Assembly: GCA_018466975.1 (NCBI GenBank)
Contig: CM031561.1
Span: 124,001 to 188,000 of the forward strand
Direction of reading: 5' to 3'
Origin: Sparassis latifolia
Lineage: Eukaryota > Basidiomycota > Agaricomycetes > Polyporales > Sparassidaceae
Length of the DNA: 64,000 nucleotides
Shown here piece by piece: positions 24,334 to 34,192 of the stretch (the stretch's first letter is position 1; the number at the start of each line of letters is the position of its first letter). The notes beneath the pieces were generated by a model. It was not told where the DNA came from and ran no database searches. It saw only the letters and a list, made by a program, of their open reading frames with translations. A program made the position numbers and the translations under genes.

Positions 24334-24564
24334 TTACACACTGACAGGCCATGTTGGTAAGTGCTCAATATGTCTCCGCAACTTGTTCATGGCTGCAATC
24401 GTGTGCCCGATTACTCCCGTGTTCAGACCTAGCGGCACATCTAACCAGTACTTTCTTTCGTCCAGAGCTGCAATCTGACGACCTGACCGTTCATTGGGTA
24501 GTTCCTTCTTCTGTTCTGATGTCTTCACGGTCTCGTCGGGCGTGGATGAGTTACTGTCAGCCAT
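24334..24564 (-). CDS. Possible small protein convergent with VFA1, unknown
   Basis: A single open frame of 76 codons from ATG 24,564 to TAA 24,334-24,336. The first half is hydrophilic (Ser/Thr/Glu/Lys). The second is more structured: ALDERKYWLDVPLGLNTGVI and then AAMNKLRRHIEHLPTW. No family recognised. Its coding-like second half and clean start favour a gene, but it could be VFA1 3' untranslated sequence read in antisense. Confidence 0.35.
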   Translation of the reverse strand: MADSNSSTPDETVKTSEQKKELPNERSGRQIAALDERKYWLDVPLGLNTGVIGHTIAAMNKLRRHIEHLPTWPVSV

Positions 24565-25007
24565 TGTTTGCACAGATGACCTGACTGGCAGAGGCATGAC
24601 ACAATGACTTCCGACCTGCAGACCAGTCACTGATCATTCCCTGTTGCGCACGGGCAGATATGATGCGCTCAAGGATCAGGTGGTCATGGTCGTCGTCCTA
24701 CACATGATCATTTCTAAATTCTACTTTGTCTGGTGATCAGTGTGCACTCCCACTACATGGTTCAGCGCTCACAGTAATATGTTCCGAGCCATCCGATATA
24801 ACCCCCTGGTGGTTAGCCGACTCGGCGTGAATTTCTAGTAAGTGAAAATCTAAACAACAGCGGCGTGTGTCTATGATTGCTCTGATTGCATACATTGGAA
24901 GCTAGGGTATCGTGAACGTTACACAACATCTGCACGTTGAGTCGTCAGCGTCCTTCAACTGACTGTCTGCGGGAGATGCACATACAATGACATCCTACTA
25001 TCGCCTC
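24565..25007. other. Intergenic region, nothing recognised
   Basis: No frame with a domain on either strand and no RNA gene seen. Several TGATCA-containing short motifs occur (24,630, 24,706, 24,735) without clear order. Confidence 0.35.
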
Positions 25008-26687
25008 TCAGGAACTGAAGGGGTTGCAGTCACATACTGCAGCCCTCACTGCAAAGCTCGCCACGCTTCCAAAAGTGAGACCACCGACCAAACAGAATGC
25101 TGCGACCGTAGCTGCCACATCCACGTCTTTAGTGCGTCCTTGAAGTCGAGGATTGTGCGCAACGGATGGCGCGGACATCATGCACATGCTGGACACGTAG
25201 CCACCGGTCAATCCGAACAGAAGCAAGATGAACATGTATAGCCAATCGGAATTGATGATGGGAGTCGATGGTACGGTGGAAGAACTCGCCCACTGAATGT
25301 TGCACATGAGGAAAAGTGGTATAAACAGAGTGCGCGATATGGAGAATGCTAATAGGCGTCGAGCAGACCAGACGAGGAGCCTTGGGAAGGAGCACAAGTA
25401 ACGGCCAACGAAGTCTCCGATATTGTAGATAAGGAAGTGGATGGCACTGAATAGAAGCGGATGCGTAGACGGGTTGGTGGACTGAATGGATATAGTGATC
25501 GGCGGGAAAACGGCCTACAGAGACGTCTTGATCAGTCCCTAGAGTTCAAGCCTAATGGTCACATACCAGGGTGACCGCAAATACATATGCAACGGCAAAA
25601 TTGTACGGGAGGTTGACCTTCGCTAACCGGAATATTCGAGGCTTCTCGTCCAGCTTTCTCCGTCCATGATTATGTTCTTCAGCTATGAGCCTTTCCATGC
25701 TTTCTGACATATCATTCTCCTCGATACTGCCCATCCTATCGCTGCTGCTCGACTGCGCCAACACAGACTGATAGACCGGAAGACGGGTCATCCAAACATG
25801 CACTCCGGCGCTGGCTACAAGGAATAACGTGGACAGCGCGAAGAATATGGCCGCAGAAACTTCCTCTGGTTTCGAGCCAGGCGCCACTGCAGATTGGGGA
25901 GATGTCTTTCCACGGGTAGATGCAGTAGCACTAAGCACTTGCACTCCACTCACTACAACGCCGACCCCAGCTTGGCCGGACATTACTGCCTGCATTGTCC
26001 TATGCCCGAAAAGCGATGCGACGGCAACGACAGCCGTCTGAAGGTATGACCCTGCTGCTGCCTGCAGTATGCCGTTGACTAGCACAAAGGCGAAGAAGAC
26101 ACCTGGATGAGGACGGATGAATGTGCTGATGTAGAGCGTGGCTGATAGAAAAGCAAGCCATGACATGGAGAGAAGGACCCTCCGAGAATTGGACGACTGG
26201 GGGAGAATGGATTCAGAAGTAGCGTATATATAGATAACGAGACCAACCTGCTTAGATGTGGCAGTAGCACGGGCCAAGAAGCCAAGATTGGAAGCCATAA
26301 AGGTAGTTGAGAGATAGGAACTGAACGTGCTCTTCAGGGGAGAGCCATCCAAACGAGACAAGAAATATGGAGTGGCAGTAATCAACGCTACAAAAGCCAC
26401 TTCAGTAAACACAGCAGGACTTAGGTGGATTGGACTGCACCATTCCATGGCAGGAGCACAGCGCAACCGAGAATGAAATGAATTCCGTGTATCCGTGTAT
26501 CCTCCTCTGCTAGCAGAGTACTGCTGGCAAGTTCATCCACCAGCTCGACCTGCTCATCGCTGGTATCAAGTTCGAGAGATGGACGGGCAGGTTCAGATGC
26601 CACCGGTGCTTGAGGAATAGGTCGATACACTGCATCATAATTATGCACATCGTGTGTCGAAGATTGTCGCACATGAGAGTCTGGCAT
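25008..26687 (-). CDS. Equilibrative nucleoside transporter (ENT/SLC29 family, Fun26-like)
   Basis: Integral membrane carrier for nucleosides or nucleobases. Fungal members act at the vacuole or cell surface. ATG at 26,687 (PDSHVRQSS). The hydrophilic N-terminus is followed by HGIHFILGCAVLLPWN, the ENT first helix with the family Pro-Trp-Asn. Further helices include RVLLSMSWLAFLSATLYIST, GILQAAAGSYLQTAVVAVAS and a long central loop of Ser/Glu/Arg residues. After an intron near 25,510-25,560 the conserved second half appears: FLIYNIGDFVGRYLC, SISRTLFIPLFLMCN, MFILLLFGLTGGYVSSMCM and a final helix ending CDCNPFSS, stop 25,008. About 11 membrane segments, as in the family. Confidence 0.92.
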
Positions 26688-26729
26688 AACTTGAGATGGA
26701 TGGCGTTTCAAGGGGAGGGCCCAGGAATT

Positions 26730-26973
26730 CTAGTCGAGATTTATGGACGAGGCTGAGAGCATATTGTCGTCACAGAGGCCTATACTTGGTAGGGTGACAA
26801 ACTCTCAGCGTGTACTCCGGCTGAGACGCCGTCGTTCCGAGAACATACCCTGACAAATATAGGAATATCCACATGAGGATCTTGAACGTCGCAGAATCTC
26901 TCAAAGCCGCCGGCAGAACGTTGTATATCACCGATTCAGAGGGAGATACGGTACGATACAAAGACTTTGGCAT
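26730..26973 (-). CDS. Possible small single-pass membrane protein
   Basis: ATG at 26,973 opens LYRTVSPSESVIYNVLPAAL then RDSATFKILMWIFLYLSG, one hydrophobic helix. A good donor GTATGT directly follows. Splicing to an AG at about 26,766 (branch-like CGCTGAG inside) keeps frame and ends after about 16 more residues at TAG 26,730, giving about 58 residues. Without splicing the frame ends at 26,770. It is squeezed between the HBS1 3' end (100 bp away) and the ENT start. Family not recognised. Confidence 0.4.
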
Positions 26974-27072
26974 GTCCGACGATATGATACAACTAGCACA
27001 CGTACAGATATCTATCCAGATTCGTGCTACATTTGAAGTTGTTTATAAGGACTTGCCCAGCTTCACGTCGAT

Positions 27073-30000
27073 TCAATATTCAATGCTCAGGACGATACCT
27101 GATTGTTTGTCAGAACGAAAGTGGTATGATCTTGATTTGCTGCTCACCAGCACCAATGGTTTCTCCACTACGCCTGATCAGTATTCTACCCATCTCTTTG
27201 TTCACGGCAAACGGCTCCAGGGGAACAGGTTGTGTTTTAGCTGATGGACCTGACAATGATGCCGTGCGAAGAGTTATTTGCACTTCTGCCGAGGTGTTCT
27301 TTGTCAATACACTATATATGACGTAAACTGATGTGAGCGTCAGGAAAAGAACATGAAGGCAACATACCGCGGATTCTTCTTGACTACAACGCCTGAGGCC
27401 CTATCCAGTACTGACACTAGCTTTGAGATCGACGCAGGAACGTCACGGGAATGGTGATAAAGCTCAACCTTGTCGTCAATAATTAAGCAGGGAGAACATA
27501 TAAAAGACTGGTACAACTGACCGATGCACCTGCAGTTATGGGCACTTGAATGTCGAAAACCATCACCCGTGCTGTGAAGACCGTGGCTAATGGTACGAGA
27601 TCTGTTGGACGGCAAAGCACGCTTCCTATTGCCAGATGCACGGGATCGACAGCAGTTAGATACAGGACGACGTTGGAACCAGCTATTGCCCATGGCACCG
27701 TCTTCTCGTAACTTTCAATCGCTTCAAAGACGGTGAGATATAAGAATTAAAATTCGAGATTTGGTTAGCTCACATTTGACCGTGGCCGACTCGTCCCCAG
27801 GTAAGATGCGCAGACGTTCACCAACTTGAACGATACCTCCACAGACTCGGCCAGAAACCGCGAGACCTGATCCTTGTTCTTTGTAGACGTTTGAGATCGG
27901 AAATCGTAAAGGGGATGTGATATCACGGGTAGGCGTATCCAGATCATCTATAGGGATTGTTTGTATGTCCCATCGGCCATCCACGTAAGGAACATACCTA
28001 GGAGATCAACCAACGTAGGCCCTTTGTACCACTCACTGAGTGCCAGTGCTGCTGTGCCTTCGCGGTCGGTCAAGTTGATCCCAGCCACTGCTCCGACTGG
28101 GACAAATTTTGTCTTTGTAGGATGAAACCCGGACTGGACGAGATATGGTCGCATGGCACTGCATATCTCTTCGTAACGTGCTCGTGACCACTCAACCTAA
28201 CAGAGTGAAGACGGTTGAGCATTGAGATGATACAATCATGGTCATATGAATACCTGGTCCAGTTTGTTGATAGCAACTATGACTTGACCAACACCGAGAC
28301 TCCTGACGAGGAGCAGATGTTCTCGAGTTTGACCACCTCTATCAAAACCAGCTTCAAACTCCCCAGTCCCAGCATCTACAACCAGAAGTGCGGAATCTGC
28401 TTGTGAAGCGCCAGATATCATGTTGGGAACGAAGTCCTTGTGACCAGGGGCATCGAGGATCGTGATTTCTCGGTGGACGGTGCTGAGTGACTGCAGCGCA
28501 ACGTCCATTGTGATCCCACTAAGTAGACCCTTTCAGGAGAGAAGTCAAGCTTCCGACAGATGACACCCACCGCTCGCGTTCTTCAAGAGTGCCATCCAGC
28601 TCCCAAGCCCAGCTGAAGCTACTCTTGCCCATCTTACTACTGCCCCGCTCGTTGGCAGCACGTTTCTTTTCATCCATTCTTCCAAGCTCATACAGCAATC
28701 TCCCCATCAAGGTAGATTTTCCGGCATCGACATGACCTTGAAGTCTTGTGAGTGGACATCTACTGAAAGTGTTGAAAGTACTCGCACCGATCACGACCAG
28801 ACTGAGGGCCTTCTTCTGGCTCTTTTCTTCGACCTCAAGTTCTTTCCTGGCTTGTTCCAAGAGCTTGTCCATCGCAATCGTCGGCTTAGGCGTCGGGTCT
28901 TCTTCCGGCGGAAGAGTGTCCACTTCTGAGGTCAGGTTGAGCGCAGAAAGATCAATCTGTTGTTGAGAGGGCGTATTACTGCTCCCTCCTCGGATGATAT
29001 CCTTGTGATCAGCCTGCTTCCTTGTTGTCTTCGCGGGTGCAGGGAGACATTTCTAGACGTTGATGCAGAAGGCGCCAATCCAAATTTCGGTTGAGGAGAC
29101 TTTTTGGACTGTGCCAACTTGGATGCCTTCTCCCGTTCTTTTGCAGCTATATATATTCAATACGATAGGTAGTTAGCACATGGTCAATATACAAAGATCA
29201 TCGAACAGCAGCCTTGACATAAGAACGAAGCGAAGAGGAGCCAAGAGAAGGCGTTGAATGCGGATATTGCGAAGAAGAGACAGAGGGTGCAGCTAGCGAT
29301 GTTCCTCGACGAGCATTGGAAACCAAGTCATCGGGACTGGGAATATCAAAAGCGAAGCCGCTCAGCGGTGATAGAGGAGGTACAGGAACGCCACGCTCTC
29401 CGTGGGTGGTGTTTCTATGTCTGTCGGACGGATTCTGAAAGCGATATCCACGACCTCTGTGCTTGCGTGCGCCTTTGCTGTCGTCTTTATGATTATTGCT
29501 CTTGGACAAATGTGCGTTGTCTTCGTGGGGCAACAGTGGATCATCATCGAGGAGTAAGGAGGCGAAGGCTGATGGTGACGCACAGGAGCGAGTGGCTTTA
29601 GACGAGAACAACGGTGATTCAGCTGAAGGGCGAGATTCTTGTGAAGGAGGCTCGGGTTCGTGCTTTTGTAAAGCCTTCCGGCTTTTTATCGCCAACTTCG
29701 ATTGTCTCGGCTCTGCTGCTGCATGTTCGCTTCTCGAGGATGAATTGGCTGGGAGGTGAACTGGAAAGGACGATGGAGGGAAGGACGGCGGAATGATTGT
29801 TTCGGCAGGGGACATAAGACTACCAAGGGTCTGGTAAGTCGTAGTAATAGCTGTAGTCATGCTCGAACCATTAGCGATTGGCGTGAGATACTCGGTATGA
29901 GGTTTGTGGAGGGGAAGTAGTGGCTCTGTGGGGGGCTTCTTCGGTTTCGGCATCCAATGCCCTTGCTGTGCTTTCGCTTGCGCCAGTGCTGCCAGCTTCG

Positions 30001-31776
30001 AAGGCGGACGCGCAAGACCTCCGGGTGCTTCGGAGGACCGCACCACAGTGGTAACAGGTCCAGCAATGTCATCGGGTGACACTTGAGACAAGGTTGCCGT
30101 CGGTCGAGCAGCAACAGTGGACCTGGGAGTCTGAGTTGGCGACGGAGTCCGATGGCTACGTGCTGGCACTGACCGCTGTGGACGAATGGTGGAAGCAGGA
30201 GAAAACGGCGATCCTGGCACATCATCAGGCTCTGGTGCTACTGCTGCTCGGTCGACGGCCTCCAAGTCGAGCGCTGTCTGTATGGCATGCCGAACATGTG
30301 ATGACATAGAAGACGAACCGGTGGTCGAGGAACTAACTCCTTCAACGAGCGACAGAAAAGAGCCAGAAGAAGGTCTCAGCTTCGGGTAAGTTACTACAGA
30401 CTCCAAGTCCGAAGCAGATGACCTTGAACTTCTGCTGCTCGCACTCACACTTGACCGCGAACTCGCCAAAGTGGATAGTTTTGACTTCTTCTCACTTCTG
30501 GCTGGCACCGGCGTCGGTGCCTCATCATTCATGAGCTGAGGATGAGAGATAGCGTCGTGTTCAGGATAGAGACCAATCCCAGAATCTGTGATATTGGTGA
30601 TTGGCTCATGCTGCGGTAGCGGGGGAACTGGTGAGCGTATAGGTGACATTAAGGACGGTGTACGAGACTGCGTCGGACTGGCAGATGGGGCTGACTCGTG
30701 AAAGGATAACCGCTGGAGAGCTGAGGTTGTGGGAGATGGAAGGACATCATTGGGGTTCAACCGTCTAGGCTCTGCAAGTTGACCATGGCTGAGTCAAATG
30801 GAGATAAGACACGAGGAAAACAATTAACGTACCGATGATTTCCCCATAATCAGTCGTCACGCTCAAGGAGGAACCCGCCTGAGGTAGACTGGTGAAATCC
30901 CGACGCACAGGAGTCCGATGTCCGACATCCTCCGTGCGTTCTGTACGTTCCGTGATGGTAGATAGGCGATGTCTCTGAAGGATAGAAGGCTCTGATGATT
31001 CGTACAGTTCCTCATCCTGGCTCTGAGCCAACCTAATCAGAGGAATGTTTGTCCTTCCTGAGCCGCCCGATACTTGACTCGGACCAATCATTGTGACGTA
31101 TTGAACGGCGGAGTTACTGTTATCTTCGGGTAACAGTGGCAGCGGTTTCTCCCCTGGGTCTAGGAGATGCGGAAGTGATGAACATTGTGTCTTCACGAGA
31201 GGTTCGACTGGGGGTGAGAACAGCCATCTCTTTGCCTCGCCGCTGAGCGGAAGCTATGATACAAGCACCATACCATAGAGGATCGAAAGACGGAAGGGAA
31301 AAACCGAAGAATAACTAACGATGACAAGAACGGCTCACCTTTTCGTTCCATTGCGGCATTCTTTCGCCCTTGTTCCTCTGTGAGGTTCATTAGATCAAGT
31401 GATGGAATCTGGTATTACACAGAACATACCCAACAGCCAGTCTATGCTCCGCCGTACGTCAAAGTGGTAATAGTACAGGGTATCCTTGATATCTCTGTCG
31501 TTGACTCCGGTTTCTTCTTCAGATCCTAAAGTCGCTCTAACTTGCTCAAGTCCGTCCATCATTCGATCTACGTTGACACAGTCTGACGAAGAACTGATAC
31601 AAACAAAATGAAACGCACCATAGTCCGCCGTGTCCAGCTCGTCTTCTCCACCGTCCGATAATGCATCATCCACTAACTCTTCTACAGTCCTTCAGGTTTC
31701 AGCAGAGAGAAAACGTATGACATTGAAACAGCTTACCGCGTACATCTATGTTGCGCACGAACCTGTGTCGTGACAT
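27073..31776 (-). CDS. HBS1: Hbs1 ribosome-rescue GTPase (alternatively spliced HBS1/SKI7-type locus)
   Basis: Partner of Dom34/Pelota that splits stalled ribosomes in no-go and non-stop mRNA decay. ATG at 31,776 ([10 protein letters not shown]). The HBS1 N-domain is in exons at 31,400-31,690 ([35 protein letters not shown]). The short exon ending AAMERK at 31,339 leaves phase 1. The acceptor at 29,147 (exon from 29,146, [10 protein letters not shown]) matches that phase, skipping a long alternative exon. The GTPase shows [20 protein letters not shown] and GAVAG. Domains II and III follow, with [20 protein letters not shown]. The last exon reads GIVLSIEY to TGA 27,073. The frame shifts once near 29,040-29,050, either from an indel or an unrecognised intron. 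Confidence 0.9.
29198..31207 (-). CDS. Ski7-like alternative terminal exons of the HBS1 locus
   Basis: A long open region inside the HBS1 gene. The acceptor TTCTCACCCCCAG at about 31,208 joins the phase-1 donor at 31,339 to give [12 protein letters not shown]. An intron about 30,830-30,779 is also phase 1. The frame then runs over 500 residues to its own TGA at 29,198-29,200, 51 nt before the HBS1 GTPase acceptor. It is mostly Ser/Pro low complexity, with two ordered-looking islands, [16 protein letters not shown] and [19 protein letters not shown]. In fungi and animals alternative splicing of HBS1 yields a Ski7 form bridging exosome and SKI complex, and this architecture fits that. Use in vivo is inferred. 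Confidence 0.7.
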
Positions 31777-31969
31777 CGCAAAACAATACAACAGTTCAAG
31801 CTACTGCAAGTTTCCGAGATGATGCCAGTTCCCTTCAGGATCACTGGTCCGGGATAACTGGTCACGGTCTCCTCACAGTTGTGACACGACGATCCCGTGA
31901 CTGTCGTGACGAACAGCACTTGAAAGTGACACGGTTGTTTTGGCTTGCGTCCATATCCCTATTTTTGTC
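31777..31969. promoter_or_regulatory. Divergent promoter of HBS1 and mitochondrial SSB genes
   Basis: A 193-bp gap between opposing start codons. It contains the inverted pair GTCACGG ... CCGTGAC (about 31,861 and 31,894), which could be a palindromic factor site. Confidence 0.35.
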
Positions 31970-32649
31970 ATGTTCTCTCTCAGCAATCGCGTATCTGCTG
32001 CCAGAGCATCTTTGCGGGTAAGCTTGCCTGAGAGCCAAATTATGAGGAAGCTGATGCACTTCCAATAGGCCTTTTCCACAACTCCGTCGCGTTCAGCAGA
32101 CCTCGCAAAACTTATGCTCATCGGTCGCTTGGGAAAAGACCCTGAGGTTCGCACCACGAAGAATAACAAGGAATATGTGCAGTATGTTGACGGAAGTCAT
32201 CGTATGGACACAGTCAGTCGCTAATATTTGCGCTCACTAGATACACAGTAGCCACCACGAACTATCCCCCTGGCCCGCCTAATGCAGATGGTTGTCAGTG
32301 CACCCCTGTTTCTGTACATTCCAGCGGTCTTATCCTGTATCCACACAGCCCGAGGCGACAAGACGACGACTTGGCATTCCGTCCTGTCCTTCAATAATAG
32401 TGCTAACGCCTTCCTCCGCACCTTGAAGAAGGGGTCTCAGGTGTTTGTGGAGGCAAATTTCGAGTTGCGAGAGCCTGACCCCAGCGCCGATCCTGATACC
32501 CCTCAGGGTCAGAGACAAATATTCTTGCGACATGGTGAGCACCTCGGGCTTAATATCGCTGTCGTTGCTGATAGTTGGTTTCAGAGTCCATTAGAGTGCT
32601 GCGGTCCAACAGACCACAAGAGGAGGAAGGTGGTGCAGAGGAAGCATAG
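31970..32649 (+). CDS. RIM1: Mitochondrial single-stranded DNA-binding protein (Rim1/mtSSB)
   Basis: OB-fold protein coating single-stranded mitochondrial DNA during replication. Exon 1 (31,970-32,017) encodes a short Arg/Ser presequence (MFSLSNRVSAARASLR). Exon 2 begins at 32,069 with AFSTTPSRSADLAKLMLIGR and LGKDPEVRTTKNNKEYVQ. A third exon gives YTVATTNYPPGPPNAD. The next gives GDKTTTWHSVLSFNNSANAF and LKKGSQVFVEANFELREPDP, the core SSB strands. The last exon reads ESIRVLRSNRPQEEEGGAEE, TAG at 32,647-32,649. Four introns, all phase-consistent. Length about 140 residues is typical. Confidence 0.93.
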
Positions 32650-32719
32650 CTTTCGAATAAAAATGCACAGTTCCATGTTGTGGCGTACCCTTGATACAAC
32701 CCCTACTTTCGTTCACTCC

Positions 32720-33695
32720 TTAATCTCCATGCTCATCCTGATCTTCTGCAGTACCGTGCAGTCCACTTGAAGCAGGCTCTGCAATCCATTCCTGAAAGAA
32801 ACTGAATCATGCTTCACGATCGACAAACAACAAACTCACGAAGCTTTGCCTTCCTGCAGACGGTAGTACAGGCATTGGCACTGAGGGCGGTGGTGGAGCA
32901 CCGCTGCCCTTCAGCATTTTCTTCACGTAGTCCCGCACAGCTATGGCGACCAACTGATGAACGTCAGTTCGACAAACAACTTGGATGATAGCCCTGGCGC
33001 TTACATGATGATCGTCGGGACTTGATCCAGAGTAACAGGCTACAACCGCAATTGGGCAGCAAGGAGCGTTCTGTAATTGTAGTCAGTGTTCCTCAGGTCG
33101 AGGTCTCGGACAGTGAGGCACCACCTCAAGCCATATCGGAAATGCTGCAGGGAGGAATGACTATCTCAGCATGGAGGGTCGGGTATGTAGGCATAATCCT
33201 CACCTCCTCCACTGATCCTGTATTCTCCCTTGACACCTAGTTGTGTAGGTGTCTTGCCCACGGCACCCATGCCCTTTTCCACGTAGTAGCTTGAATGGCC
33301 CGTCCGACGGACTACTGCAATCATACCCTGGTATCCTCCATCGTAACATGCACAGAAAATCGTCCACAATCTGGCGCGTTCCTGCCGAAGCTCGCACTTA
33401 CCTCCAGACAGGCCCAGCTGTCCAGACTGACATCTCCTACTCCAGAGACACCTCCAAGATCTCCGACTGTACACGCGAATAGGGTATGCCCAGCGATAGT
33501 CTGAATTGAGATTACAAGCCCTTTTCCCTTTGCATGTCGTGAGGAAGAGCGGAATCGTTTGCGAAGCGATAGCCCAAGTGTTACTGCGTCGTTCGCAGTG
33601 AAGGAATGGAAACGGCAGCTGGACTCTTCATTCAGGGTTTGAGTAGCAATTTCTGCGTCGCTAGGGGGTATCGGGGTGTGGAAACCGTTGAACAT
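32720..33695 (-). CDS. UPF0303/DUF336 family protein (Ybr137w-like)
   Basis: Small cytosolic protein of the HbpS-like fold. The yeast relative has been tied to the GET/chaperone system, but the reaction is unknown. ATG at 33,695 (FNGFHTPIPPSD). The core is FTANDAVTLGLSLRKRFRSS and GKGLVISIQTIAGHTLFACT, intron, then GMIAVVRRTGHSSYYVEKGM, KTPTQLGVKGEYRISGG, FPIWLE and NAPCCPIAVVACYSGSSPDD. The last part VAIAVRDYVKKMLKG is followed by a Pro-rich stretch. The end depends on one more intron: splicing GTGAGT to TTTCTTTCAG ends at TAA 32,720, while reading through ends at 32,807. Convergent with mtSSB. Confidence 0.85.
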
Positions 33696-34192
33696 AGGCG
33701 GTTCCGACGGAAGTATTTTGAATAGACCGATATCTGCTGAACCACCAGCAAAGTGAGATGGTAGAATATGCGACAGGGAGTCAAGCTTCCAGTTTCAAGC
33801 TCGAAGTTCAAGAAATATGTAAACGGTGCATGTGCAGTACTTGTCAGGAACACGAGGAGATGGGCATTGCAGCGGTCGTGGACACACGAGGCAAATGACG
33901 GAAACCACTCATGATCTATCAAGGAGGAGCCACACGTAGAAAATGCATGCATAATTGCAAGTTAGAGGCACAGGTCTGTAGCTCAGGCTGAAGCATGGTT
34001 GAAGCTTTGAAGTACTGTTAACGTAAGTTACGATGGGGTTGATGCCATACCGCGATTTCGACGAGAACCACCCATAATTCAGAACCATAGAATAGACGCG
34101 CTACTAACGATACTGGTAAGATTTTTCTCATGAGGATCATCCCCGAACAGATATTGACAGCAACGCACGGCTCACTATTCGTACACAGTTCT
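33696..34192. other. Intergenic region, nothing recognised
   Basis: Upstream sequence of the UPF0303 gene and downstream sequence of the NIPA gene. The minus open frame 33,632-33,952 overlaps the UPF0303 start out of frame and looks like a shadow. Confidence 0.35.

Noticed and set aside
26873..27244. 123-codon plus-strand frame
   Set aside because: Antisense to the last HBS1 exons and to the small membrane-protein frame. No motif.
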